64,000 nt of DNA from an uncultured Bacteroides sp. (GTDB lineage: Bacteria; Bacteroidota; Bacteroidia; Bacteroidales; Bacteroidaceae): positions 79,608 to 143,607 of the forward strand of contig CAAFUN010000093.1 in NCBI GenBank assembly GCA_900766195.1, given 5' to 3'. The translations under genes and the position numbers were made by a program. Position 1 is the first letter of the stretch. Every line of letters begins with the position of its first letter. Below the pieces are notes generated by a model that was given only the letters and a program-made list of their open reading frames with translations, searched no databases and was not told the origin of the DNA. Positions 24,662-33,385 of this stretch are shown here, piece by piece.

Positions 24662-24756
24662 TCTGATCTCTTTGTAAAATATACAAGGATGGGGAGCTAA
24701 CTATTGCAAGTTTGATACTTGTAATTGATGGCTATTGATTAACACCCTTGTCATAT

Positions 24757-24812
24757 AGAAAATCGACAATATTTTCCAAGACACTTCATTTGGAAATATA
24801 TTGTCGATTTTC
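24757..24812. terminator. Long bidirectional hairpin after rubrerythrin gene
   Basis: The arms at 24757-24779 and 24789-24812 are complementary over about 23 bp, 15 bp of it (AGAAAATCGACAATA on the left) without interruption. The hairpin lies between two convergent genes and would end transcription from both sides. Confidence 0.8.
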
Positions 24813-24945
24813 TGTTTAAGAACGTGCCATAGGCATATTTTCTATTTTTACATTTGAATTTATTTTCATATATATAGCCCTGTCAGAAAGAGTAAAGTTG
24901 AGCGAGCCTTTTTTGTATTGATTCTCATGTAAGTAGCAAGCATCT

Positions 24946-27096
24946 TTACTTCTTCAATGCAATGGTAAGTGTCTCGTAGGCTTTGGCCGCATCAAAAATA
25001 TCGAGTATTTTTTGCCAGTTGGAGACCGGTTCGCTCTTGTGGTTCGTGCGTTTTTCTACCTGAAGGTGCAGCATATTGTTTTCAACGGTGGCACGGGCTA
25101 TAAAAGCACCACATTCGTTCTCCGTTCGTGTATTCATCTTTTCCAATCCATCTGAGGCTATCTGGTAGTCTTGAGGCAGACGTACTTTAATATCCCATAG
25201 GTAAGTTTTGGGCATTTCCTGATAGATGTCTTCATTTCGCCTGCGCTCTTCTCCTTTTATTTCGAGCTGTGAGCCAATCAGTAGCCCGGCAGATAGAAGG
25301 AGATTTTGCCCGGCTTTCTTTACATAGCCGTCCAATGTATAATCCGTCTGATAGGCAAAGGCGATGCTGTCGGCCCGATTACCAATGCTTAAAAGCTTAT
25401 AACCAATGTTTGCGCCCAATCCTTCATCCGTACCGTGATAAGCAATCACTTCATTGCGATAGCCTTCTTTTTCTTTCTCTCGTTCTTGTCGATAGCGTTC
25501 TTGCTGATTGGTACGGTATTTTTCTTTAGTTTCATCGTAAATAGTGGCTGTAATGCCCAATTGTCGGCGAAGAGAATTGCCAAGGTCTTCGTCGAGCACA
25601 AGGTACGGTTGGATTTTTCTTTTCAGGCTTCCGTAAATCTCTTCATGGCGTGAAAGGTTCAGTGTGTTGTCATCTATCGATGCGGTGATGGTGGTAAGAT
25701 TCCTGTTATCATCAGCTGTCGATGCAGGAAGGGTAATGCGGGTGTTGTCCTCCAATATAGCTTCTTCACCTTGCAGATAGACAGGCACTTCGCCTGGACA
25801 GTTATAATAGGAAGGTGGTGCATAGTATTTCCCGTTTGCTTCCAGATAGATGAACCAAATGGTATTTGCATAATTGATGAGTTGACTGAGTGGCTCTTGT
25901 TTGCATTGGGTGGTGATGCCTACTTGGTGTGGTATGCCTGCTTTCTCCATCAGGTTATGCACAAGAAGAATAAACTTTTCGGGCGAGTAATCGGCCCCCA
26001 TCTGCATATATCGCAAGAAGCAGTACTGATAGAGATAGTCCATGAGCTTTTCATCACTCCATCCTTCGGCTTGTTTGGCTTTGAGTGCTTTGCTTATTTC
26101 GTTTTTACGTCCACTGAGGAGTCCTGACCATATTTTAATTGGACTTTTCATGAATGCGCGCGTGTCGCTTATCATTACTTGTGCGTCAGGGTTAGCTTGC
26201 ATTCCTTGTTTTTTTGCACTGGGTGGTGTCCATGGGTATGGCGTCTTGATGTTGTAGATGTACATCAATATCATTGGGGTCTGACGGGCGGAATTGTACC
26301 ATGAAACAGGCAAGGTGCGTCCCAAATCTCCTACGCGGAGATCAAGGATATAATTTCCGGTGCTGTCAATGCGTTGAGTGAAGTCGGGAGCTCCGTTGAG
26401 GCAACGATAAAATGTACTTAGTTTAGAATCAATCTCGCAATGTATGGAGTAGGCGAGCATGGGATATTTTTCCATGAAATAAAAGCTCATGGGATCTGGA
26501 TTCCGGTTATTTATCACACTATATTCTGCAAAGAAGATGTCGATAATGTCACCTACTTCGAGGCCTGGGACAGCCAATTTCTTATAACTTTCTTGAAGGT
26601 TCTTACGGTATGATTTGCCATCTTCATTGTCTTTCACATATTCACTGGGATCTATCTCCTTAACAGTTCCGTCGGGTTTCAAAATACGTATTCCCAACAC
26701 ACGTTGTTCTTCGTCCCCGGTATAGCGTTCTTTTCTGCGTGATTGGAAGCTGTACTCGGACATGCTTTCCAATGCACTCTGGCTATTGATGTATACCATT
26801 TGACGGTAAATGCTACGATAGGTGATCTGTTGTTTAGTAAGAGCCGCTCCCGACCAATCGAATTTCGTTTTTCGTATGAGTTCTAGTTGCTCGTACGCAG
26901 CAAGCACAACGGCAGGTTCATTTTTATATTTTTCCGGCACAGTGGTGTTTTTGAAGTCGGGCAGGTTCATTGACCAAACTTCGTTACGTATTTCTTGCAC
27001 CAGTGCGGCATATTTTTCTTCTTCTTTTGTTTGAGCATTTAGATGGGATGCTGCAAAAAGAAATAGGAGAATTAAAATGGCATGTGTTCGTTTCAT
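24946..27096 (-). CDS. DUF3857 protein, apparently inactive transglutaminase-like
   Basis: Exported protein of 716 residues (signal peptide MKRTHAILILLFLFAASHLN, then AQ). A DUF3857 domain fills about 60-260 and a transglutaminase-like core about 340-440. The core aligns by eye with that of the neighbouring 607-residue protein, but its triad is lost: the Cys position reads GADYSPEK where the neighbour has YGDCKGM, the His position reads YANTIWFI (neighbour INHAICIL) and the Asp position reads YYAPPSYYN (neighbour YCLDATNRY). I therefore read it as a non-catalytic member. A long charged helix follows (about 530-550). It ends the two-gene unit, 19 bp after its partner. Confidence 0.85.
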   Translation of the reverse strand: MKRTHAILILLFLFAASHLNAQTKEEEKYAALVQEIRNEVWSMNLPDFKNTTVPEKYKNEPAVVLAAYEQLELIRKTKFDWSGAALTKQQITYRSIYRQMVYINSQSALESMSEYSFQSRRKERYTGDEEQRVLGIRILKPDGTVKEIDPSEYVKDNEDGKSYRKNLQESYKKLAVPGLEVGDIIDIFFAEYSVINNRNPDPMSFYFMEKYPMLAYSIHCEIDSKLSTFYRCLNGAPDFTQRIDSTGNYILDLRVGDLGRTLPVSWYNSARQTPMILMYIYNIKTPYPWTPPSAKKQGMQANPDAQVMISDTRAFMKSPIKIWSGLLSGRKNEISKALKAKQAEGWSDEKLMDYLYQYCFLRYMQMGADYSPEKFILLVHNLMEKAGIPHQVGITTQCKQEPLSQLINYANTIWFIYLEANGKYYAPPSYYNCPGEVPVYLQGEEAILEDNTRITLPASTADDNRNLTTITASIDDNTLNLSRHEEIYGSLKRKIQPYLVLDEDLGNSLRRQLGITATIYDETKEKYRTNQQERYRQEREKEKEGYRNEVIAYHGTDEGLGANIGYKLLSIGNRADSIAFAYQTDYTLDGYVKKAGQNLLLSAGLLIGSQLEIKGEERRRNEDIYQEMPKTYLWDIKVRLPQDYQIASDGLEKMNTRTENECGAFIARATVENNMLHLQVEKRTNHKSEPVSNWQKILDIFDAAKAYETLTIALKK

Positions 27097-27115
27097 AGCT
27101 GGTTATTTTATGTTT

Positions 27116-28939
27116 TTAGTGAATGACAATTTGTTCCTCAGAGGCTTTCTTCCATTGTTTCAAAGCTTGGTTCCATTGAGGAATGAGTGCTAGGGGAATA
27201 CGTTTTTTCGTGATTTCCATTTCTTTGTGAAACAGAATATGATTGTTCTCTATGCGGAAAGAACAGCTCAGTTTGCCTTGCGGTGTCTCAATAGAAAAGT
27301 TGGAGGGAAGGTAGCTCACCGTTCTTTTCGCGGGAAGCTTGATACTGACCTCACGGACATTCCTGCACCTGTAAGGCAATATATAATCTTGCTTGCGTTT
27401 GGTAGTGTCAATGGGCTGATCGAAGAAATCGTAATGGGGATCAGGCTCTATAAAAAGCTCTCCTTCGACAGATTGCACAGCGGCGATATTTGTGATTGTT
27501 CCGCTTAAACGCCAATAAGGAACCTCGGATGTATTGCCTTCCATGCGTATATCGGTGACATTACGATTGTGCAGCCTGTCGGTCAGCAGGGTGAGGAGGA
27601 AATTATTTTGTCCCTCTTTGCTTTTGCTGTCGTAGAGGTTTAGAAGCAATTCCTTATTCATTCCGGTGCATTGCCGCGAGACAGTTCCTTTCAGTGCGAA
27701 AGCCGCACCGTCAACAGACAATTCGTACCGATAGCACAGACTGTCGGTGGTGCTTGGCTCTTTGGGCAAGGGGAGGGTTTCTATCCTGCAATCCGCTCCG
27801 TTCTCCACCAGTATTTTTCTGCCCTGTACTCCTTCAGGGATATCTTCGAGCGAAAGATAACGGTTTGTTGCATCCAGACAATACATTTTCCCTTGATGGA
27901 AAAGGATACATATGGCGTGGTTGATGGTGGAGAGTGTAGGTATCTCGTCTGGTGAATAGGCAATGCTCTCTGTGCCGGTGTATCCCATACGGGCATCGAA
28001 GCCTTCTGCTTTCAAGAGCGTGCATAGCAGTAGTGACATGCCTTTGCAGTCACCATAACGTTTTCGGATAACTTCGGAAGGACGGTCAGGCTGATGTCCG
28101 GCAATACCGTTTTCAAAAGCCACATAGCGTATGTGCTGTTGCACGTACGCATATATTCGTCGTATCTTGTCCATGTCGGTAGAGCAGCCTTTCGTGATTT
28201 CCGTTGGCAATGTTGCGAATGGGCCAAGGGAGCAGTCTACATTGGCCAGACCGTTCAGCCATTGGTACATCTGTTGCGTGCCGGCAAAATATCCCGTTAC
28301 CAACAGATGCGGATACAAATAGCTGCTACTGGGTGCGGAAGTTTCGTCCTTCATCGTAGGCATATCCTTCAATGTGTAAATAAAGAGCGAGTCGCCTTGT
28401 TTATTTGCACTTTTTTCGCATTGTATGTCTGGCGTAAAGTTTTTCTCAACCAGCCTGTAGTACGACAATGAACGTGGTATAGTGATGACGATGCGTTTTT
28501 CACGGGTGAAGTAGTTTTCAGGAAAGTAGATGCAGGTGAAGTAACGCAGGTCATGGTATGTTCGGTTGAACTCCACTTCCGCTTTTTTCCCCTGTCTGGG
28601 CAGGTCTATGTCGAAGTAGCAGATGCGGGTATCATCAAAGAACACATTGTCCGGTGTAGCATTTTTGTAGATGGGCTTCGGTGCAAAGATTCCCTTCATC
28701 TTAGCCCCGTCTATTGAGAGGAATTCGCCGTAATAAACGTATGGTTGTATAGAAGCTCCCATACGAATGGTTTCATATTCCGCTTTGCGGGTGTTTTCTA
28801 CCGTAGTGTTTCCGTTTTCTTCTTTAAATATATAATTGTCTTCACAGCGGTTGATGACGACATTATCGTCTGTCGTCTGGCTATAAATAGTGCTTGTAAT
28901 CAAACTAAAGAAGATGAGAGCATGATATTTGTTCTTCAT
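27116..28939 (-). CDS. DUF3857/transglutaminase-like exported protein, triad intact
   Basis: Exported protein of 607 residues with signal peptide MKNKYHALIFFSLITSTIYS. A DUF3857 beta-sandwich fills about 35-230, and a transglutaminase-like thiol domain about 240-370 with an intact triad: Cys in RYGDCKGMSLLL (near residue 297), His in INHAICILF (near 342) and Asp in YCLDATNRY (near 354). A C-terminal domain follows. Such domains occur in Bacteroidota envelope proteins; no substrate is established. It precedes the inactive relative by 19 bp and follows nadB closely (21 bp), so all three may share an mRNA, although nadB seems functionally unrelated. Confidence 0.87.
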   Translation of the reverse strand: MKNKYHALIFFSLITSTIYSQTTDDNVVINRCEDNYIFKEENGNTTVENTRKAEYETIRMGASIQPYVYYGEFLSIDGAKMKGIFAPKPIYKNATPDNVFFDDTRICYFDIDLPRQGKKAEVEFNRTYHDLRYFTCIYFPENYFTREKRIVITIPRSLSYYRLVEKNFTPDIQCEKSANKQGDSLFIYTLKDMPTMKDETSAPSSSYLYPHLLVTGYFAGTQQMYQWLNGLANVDCSLGPFATLPTEITKGCSTDMDKIRRIYAYVQQHIRYVAFENGIAGHQPDRPSEVIRKRYGDCKGMSLLLCTLLKAEGFDARMGYTGTESIAYSPDEIPTLSTINHAICILFHQGKMYCLDATNRYLSLEDIPEGVQGRKILVENGADCRIETLPLPKEPSTTDSLCYRYELSVDGAAFALKGTVSRQCTGMNKELLLNLYDSKSKEGQNNFLLTLLTDRLHNRNVTDIRMEGNTSEVPYWRLSGTITNIAAVQSVEGELFIEPDPHYDFFDQPIDTTKRKQDYILPYRCRNVREVSIKLPAKRTVSYLPSNFSIETPQGKLSCSFRIENNHILFHKEMEITKKRIPLALIPQWNQALKQWKKASEEQIVIH

Positions 28940-28960
28940 GCAGACAGGGTTTTATGTTTT

Positions 28961-30532
28961 TTATTTCTTTACGTGTGGATAGTCGATGGTATAATGCAAT
29001 CCTCTGCTTTCTTTGCGTTCTATGGCCTGACGGGTGATGAGGTAACCCACGTTGATCATATTACGCAGTTCGCAAATCTCCTTTGATGCTTTGCTGCGTT
29101 TAAACAGGTCTTCCGTCTCCTCGTATAGAATATCCAGGCGTACCCACGCCCGCTTTAAACGTAAGTCACTACGCACGATGCCTACATAAGCACCCATTAT
29201 CTGGTTCACTTCCTTCATGCTTTGGGTAATTAGCACCATCTCTTCGTTGGTGACTGTGCCCTCTGCATTCCATTCGGGTATCTCAGAGTTGAATTCATAG
29301 CGGTCGAGTACTTTCAATATATGCTTTGCTGCCGCATCGGCATAAACCACCGCCTCAATCAGTGAGTTGGATGCCAGGCGGTTACCACCGTGCAATCCGG
29401 TGCACGAGCATTCACCTACGGCATAGAGGCGGTTGATGGAGGACTCGCCGTTGAGGTCAACCTTTATTCCTCCACAGAGGTAATGGGCGGCAGGTGCCAC
29501 AGGGATATAATCTTTCGTAATGTCAATGCCCAAGCTGAGGCATTTCTCGTAAATGTTGGGAAAGTGGTGCTTAGTCTCTTCCGCATTTTTGTGCGTCACG
29601 TCCAGATAAACATGGTCATCACCACGTTGTTTCATTTCGCTGTCGATAGCCCGAGCCACAATATCACGCGGAGCAAGAGAGAGGCGAGGATCATATTTCT
29701 GCATAAATTCTTCGCCAGCCATGTTTCGTAACACTGCACCGTATCCACGCATGGCTTCGGTAATCAGGAAGCAAGGGCGGTCTCCGGGATGATAAAGTGC
29801 GGTAGGGTGAAACTGGATAAACTCCATATCCTTCACCTGTCCTTTGGCACGGTAGACCATGGCAATACCATCTCCGGTAGCTACAAGAGGGTTTGTGGTG
29901 TTTCTATATACAGCTCCTACACCACCTGTAGCCATAAGTGTCACTTTAGATAGAAAGGTATCTACCTCGCCTGTTGTTTCATTCAGTACATAAGCACCGT
30001 AACATTTAATGCCGGGAGTATGACGCGTTACGATGATTCCAATATGATGTTGGGTGATAATCTCTACGGCAAAATGCTGGTTGAATATTTCTATATTGGG
30101 ATGTGCCTTTACAGCCTCAATCAGGCTTTTTTGTATCTCGGCTCCGGTGTTGTCTTTGTGATGCAAAATACGGAATTCCGAATGTCCGCCTTCCTTGTGT
30201 AAATCAAACTCCCCCTTTTCGTTCTTGTCAAATTCCACTCCCCAGCTAATGAGTTCCTCTATTTGTCCCGGTGCTTCGCGCACTACCTTTTCCACTGCTT
30301 CGCGGTCGCTGATCCAGTCTCCCGCAATCATTGTGTCTTCTATGTGTTTATCGAAATTATCCACTAGATTATTGGTGACCGAAGCAATGCCTCCCTGTGC
30401 AAAGTAAGTATTGGCATCTTCGAGTTCTGTTTTGCAGATTAGTGCAACTTTACCTTTGTGAGCTACTTTTAAGGCGAAACTCATTCCTGCTATGCCGGAA
30501 CCAATAACTAAGAAGTCGAACTTTCTAATCAT
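28961..30532 (-). CDS. nadB: L-aspartate oxidase
   Basis: FAD enzyme that oxidises L-aspartate to iminoaspartate, the substrate of NadA; in anaerobes fumarate is the usual acceptor. The 523-residue product has the N-terminal dinucleotide motif VIGSGIAGMSFALKVA, the active-site region with HxxGGHSEFRILH, and the flavoprotein signature GLHGGNRLASNSLIEA near residue 390. Its partner nadA is 18 kb away in the same orientation. The start is followed upstream by a -7 element at 30554-30561. It is divergent from the PH-domain gene. Confidence 0.97.
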   Translation of the reverse strand: MIRKFDFLVIGSGIAGMSFALKVAHKGKVALICKTELEDANTYFAQGGIASVTNNLVDNFDKHIEDTMIAGDWISDREAVEKVVREAPGQIEELISWGVEFDKNEKGEFDLHKEGGHSEFRILHHKDNTGAEIQKSLIEAVKAHPNIEIFNQHFAVEIITQHHIGIIVTRHTPGIKCYGAYVLNETTGEVDTFLSKVTLMATGGVGAVYRNTTNPLVATGDGIAMVYRAKGQVKDMEFIQFHPTALYHPGDRPCFLITEAMRGYGAVLRNMAGEEFMQKYDPRLSLAPRDIVARAIDSEMKQRGDDHVYLDVTHKNAEETKHHFPNIYEKCLSLGIDITKDYIPVAPAAHYLCGGIKVDLNGESSINRLYAVGECSCTGLHGGNRLASNSLIEAVVYADAAAKHILKVLDRYEFNSEIPEWNAEGTVTNEEMVLITQSMKEVNQIMGAYVGIVRSDLRLKRAWVRLDILYEETEDLFKRSKASKEICELRNMINVGYLITRQAIERKESRGLHYTIDYPHVKK

Positions 30533-30553
30533 AAATCATAATTTTAAGTATTG

Positions 30554-30561
30554 CAAAGCTA
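30554..30561 (-). promoter_or_regulatory. Putative -7 element (TAGCTTTG) for nadB
   Basis: The reverse complement of 30554-30561 is TAGCTTTG, about 22 bp upstream of the nadB start. The -33 box is unclear. Confidence 0.5.
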
Positions 30562-30639
30562 CGAAATCTATGGTTTTATTGTACTTTTCATAAGAGTTTA
30601 TTCATAAAAAGGTATAACTTCGCAACAAATAGTACAAGG

Positions 30640-31041
30640 ATGAATCAAATTTTCCGTTCACGCATAGTTGTAGGACAATACTTGGGCGTATTGTTAATGG
30701 TTTTTATGATCATATTTTCGAGCTACACAGGAAGTATTGTCCTGGCATTTGTCTTTGCATTAGTGCTGATTGCGATGCTTGATCGTCTTTATCGCACCCA
30801 CTACACCTTAACTTTAGATGGCAGGCTTCTGATCTATCATGGCTACTTCTCTAAGGAAGAGCAGATTTCAATAAAGGATATCATTTCGGTAGAACGTGGC
30901 AATACCATGAAGATAGGTCGGTTCGCTGTGATGCATTTTGTGTTGGTCAGATATGGAGATCATAATAAAAGTGTGCTGCTATTGCCTAGGGAGGAAGAAG
31001 TGTTTATAGAGGAATTAAAAAAGTGGCTGTATTCTGATTAA
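30640..31041 (+). CDS. PH-domain membrane protein
   Basis: A 133-residue inner-membrane protein. Two hydrophobic segments (about 10-28 and 32-48) precede a small bacterial PH-like domain (YTLTLDGRLLIYHGYFSKEE, with SIKDIISVERG and VLLLPREEEVFIEEL), similar to the YyaB-type bPH_6 group. Function is unknown in the family. A weak -7 match, TAACTTCG, lies at 30615-30622. It is not close to the following LytTR gene (267 bp), in which spacer I see nothing else. Confidence 0.8.
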   Translation: MNQIFRSRIVVGQYLGVLLMVFMIIFSSYTGSIVLAFVFALVLIAMLDRLYRTHYTLTLDGRLLIYHGYFSKEEQISIKDIISVERGNTMKIGRFAVMHFVLVRYGDHNKSVLLLPREEEVFIEELKKWLYSD

Positions 31042-31308
31042 ATTTTCCCTATATTCTTTTAGATACCAAGATTTTTTTTGAGTTTTCCGAGAGAGATATA
31101 ACAGGCTGTGTGATAAATAAGAAAAGGAAAAAGAGGGGTAGTATAATTCTCAAAAGAAATGGAGGAAATATATATAAACTATTTTAGTCATGGTATAATG
31201 AGTACTACTGATCTGTTAATGTCTTCAGCTTTGGCGTGAAGTAATGTTAATTCTCTCTTTTTACATTGCAGTTTTTTGAATTTGTTTTCGTCTACTTTTC
31301 AAAAGTGA

Positions 31309-32058
31309 ATGGATATGGTTTTAAATTGTGCTATCTTACATACGGAAAAACGGGTTATTGAACAATTGGAGGCGTATATAAATAAGATGCCTTTTCTTTC
31401 ATTGTGCGGAAAATACACTAATCCTGTCGAAGCATTAAAAGATTATTATGGAAATAGAGTGCAGCTCTATTTTGTTGGAATTGTGCATGAAGAAACCGAG
31501 GCAATTGGCGGTATGGAGTATAGTAAATTGTTATCTGCTCCCACACGTGTGATTTTTGTAGCTGATAGCAGTGATTATGCGGCCGAATGTTTCAGATTGG
31601 ATGCCTTGGACTATCTGATAACCGATATTAGTTTTCGTGATTTTTTTGAGTCGGTTAATAAAGCTTCGCGATGGTTTTCTTTGCAAAACGGTGGAAACTT
31701 TGTTCAACCTAAAAAGAAAGAAGAGCAGTCCAAAGGTATCATTTATGTCAAATCGGACTGTCGGATCATCCGGTTAGATTTGCCTCGTATATGCTATATT
31801 GAAGGACTTGGAGACTATGTGAAAATTTATCAGAAAGGAGAACCTAAGCCTGTCTTATGCTTATGCAGCATGAAATATATGGAGGAAAAGCTCCCTTCCG
31901 ATGAGTTTATACGCGTGCACCGTTCGTTTATTATACGCAAAGATTGTATTCGCACAATTGGAAGCAATACCATTACATTAGAGCAAAAAGATATTCCTGT
32001 AGGCGAGGTGTATCGAAAGAATCTTAAAACCTACATAGCCAATTTCTCAGTTCTTTAA
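31309..32058 (+). CDS. LytTR regulator with atypical receiver domain
   Basis: A 249-residue regulator in the layout of LytTR response regulators: N-terminal receiver-like domain (about 5-115) and a C-terminal LytTR DNA-binding domain (about 145-245; IIYVKSDCRIIRLDL, ICYIEGLGDYVKIY, FIRVHRSFIIRKDCI). The receiver seems degenerate. At the position where the family has a phospho-accepting Asp (as in FLDIEMPGM), it reads LYFVGIVHEETEA, with no Asp. A partly kept lysine-loop region (IFVADSSDYAAE, DALDYLI) remains. No histidine kinase is adjacent. It lies directly before the DUF4270/barrel genes (convergent) and may regulate that cassette. Confidence 0.88.
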   Translation: MDMVLNCAILHTEKRVIEQLEAYINKMPFLSLCGKYTNPVEALKDYYGNRVQLYFVGIVHEETEAIGGMEYSKLLSAPTRVIFVADSSDYAAECFRLDALDYLITDISFRDFFESVNKASRWFSLQNGGNFVQPKKKEEQSKGIIYVKSDCRIIRLDLPRICYIEGLGDYVKIYQKGEPKPVLCLCSMKYMEEKLPSDEFIRVHRSFIIRKDCIRTIGSNTITLEQKDIPVGEVYRKNLKTYIANFSVL

Positions 32059-32179
32059 ATCGCTTGATTTTTTTGTTCGTAAAGCAAGACCAATCCCTCT
32101 TGTATGCCTTTATAAGGCACATATCTTGTTTGGGCTCAGAGGCTGTAAAGTGCAATTGTTGTTTAACGGAATCTGCTTA

Positions 32180-33385
32180 CTACTTCAGCTTAAACCGTGA
32201 TATTTTTTCTCCAAAAGTAATGTTCAGATGGAAGTTCCAGCGACTTTCTTGCATTAAGTTTTTACTGGTATTCATCTGTTTCCGCCAAGTGGCTCCCAGC
32301 GACAGGAACGAATAACGGATAGGGAAACTAGCTGCTGCACTAACTTCCAGATTATTCATCTTGCCATTATTTAGCATGATATAGGAGTTATTATAGCCAA
32401 CTCCCCCCATCAGTTCAATAGATCTGGGGTATCGTGTATTTACAGTGTAGATAGCTCCAATGTTTACCTTATGCTGATTGCGATATTCTTCCAACTTTGT
32501 AGCCGGAGAGTTTTTACTCCAATCTAACCAATTATAATCTGCAGTTAGTACCCAACAAGGGGTAGTCATTGAAATACCTCCACCTATACGTTCAGGTAGA
32601 AATTGACTTACTTTTTTGTAGGAAATATCCATATCTTCACTGGTGGAAGAATTACTGTACGTCAAGTTGTTGGTTTGATTTATTTTAAAAGGGAAGGCGT
32701 AAACGAGCCCTAAAGACCAGTAACGGCTGCTGGAAACGTGGAATGTATAATGTAGCCCTAAATCAACATATGGCGCTTTTTTATTGGATTCATATTTTAC
32801 AACGGCACTTTCCTGGGTTTCTTCTTTATTAACAGTACCAGATATGAATCCTACATTTGCCCCTATTGAGAGGTTCTTTGTTAAAGCAAATGCATTGGTA
32901 ACATAAAACTTATAAATCCCTCCAGTTCCTTCAAAAAGAGAACTTACAGTGCCACCGTTTGTACCTTCCACTTCTTCAGTTGTCTGAATGATATATCCTA
33001 CACTACTATATGGAGACAAGCCTATCATGGTGTACCAATGAGGGAGTACTCTGAAACCAATGCTCATACGATTTGGATTGCCCGAACTGTTTGTGCTATG
33101 ATTTCCTAAAAAAGAATATCGGGAATAAGATACCATTATTCCCACGTCAAATGTAAAACAAGCGGTGTCCATCCGTGTAATGGCTGCCGGGTTTTGAGTA
33201 TTCTGAAAACCTACTCTGTTCAAGGCTATACCCATGTTGCCTAGTCCTGCATAATGACCACCATCACTCATACTCAATTCTCCAATTCCGTAGAGCGAAG
33301 TCGGTAGGTTGGTCGTATTCTGTGCTACGACTGTTGCAAATAAGCTTAAAATAAAAATTAGCGCTAATATAATTCGTTTCATCAT
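32180..33385 (-). CDS. Outer-membrane beta-barrel protein
   Basis: Exported 401-residue protein (signal peptide MMKRIILALIFILSLFATVV, then AQ). The mature part resembles FadL/PorP-like barrels: SLYGIGELS near the start, then GLGNMGIALNRVGFQNTQNP, and repeated aromatic/glycine beta-strands (YWSLGLVYAFPF, WVLTADYNWLDW). It ends ITFGEKISRFKLK. The exact family name is uncertain. Its first bases overlap the end of the DUF4270 lipoprotein gene (ATGA overlap), so they are co-translated and the proteins probably work together. Confidence 0.82.
   Translation of the reverse strand: MMKRIILALIFILSLFATVVAQNTTNLPTSLYGIGELSMSDGGHYAGLGNMGIALNRVGFQNTQNPAAITRMDTACFTFDVGIMVSYSRYSFLGNHSTNSSGNPNRMSIGFRVLPHWYTMIGLSPYSSVGYIIQTTEEVEGTNGGTVSSLFEGTGGIYKFYVTNAFALTKNLSIGANVGFISGTVNKEETQESAVVKYESNKKAPYVDLGLHYTFHVSSSRYWSLGLVYAFPFKINQTNNLTYSNSSTSEDMDISYKKVSQFLPERIGGGISMTTPCWVLTADYNWLDWSKNSPATKLEEYRNQHKVNIGAIYTVNTRYPRSIELMGGVGYNNSYIMLNNGKMNNLEVSAAASFPIRYSFLSLGATWRKQMNTSKNLMQESRWNFHLNITFGEKISRFKLK

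Noticed and set aside
30640..32058. PH-domain gene and LytTR gene as one operon
   Set aside because: They are separated by 267 bp without coding or shared signals, so linkage is not supported.
32064..32315. 83-residue ORF between the LytTR gene and the barrel gene
   Set aside because: It overlaps the 3' end of the convergent barrel gene and has irregular Cys/Phe-rich content; treated as noise.
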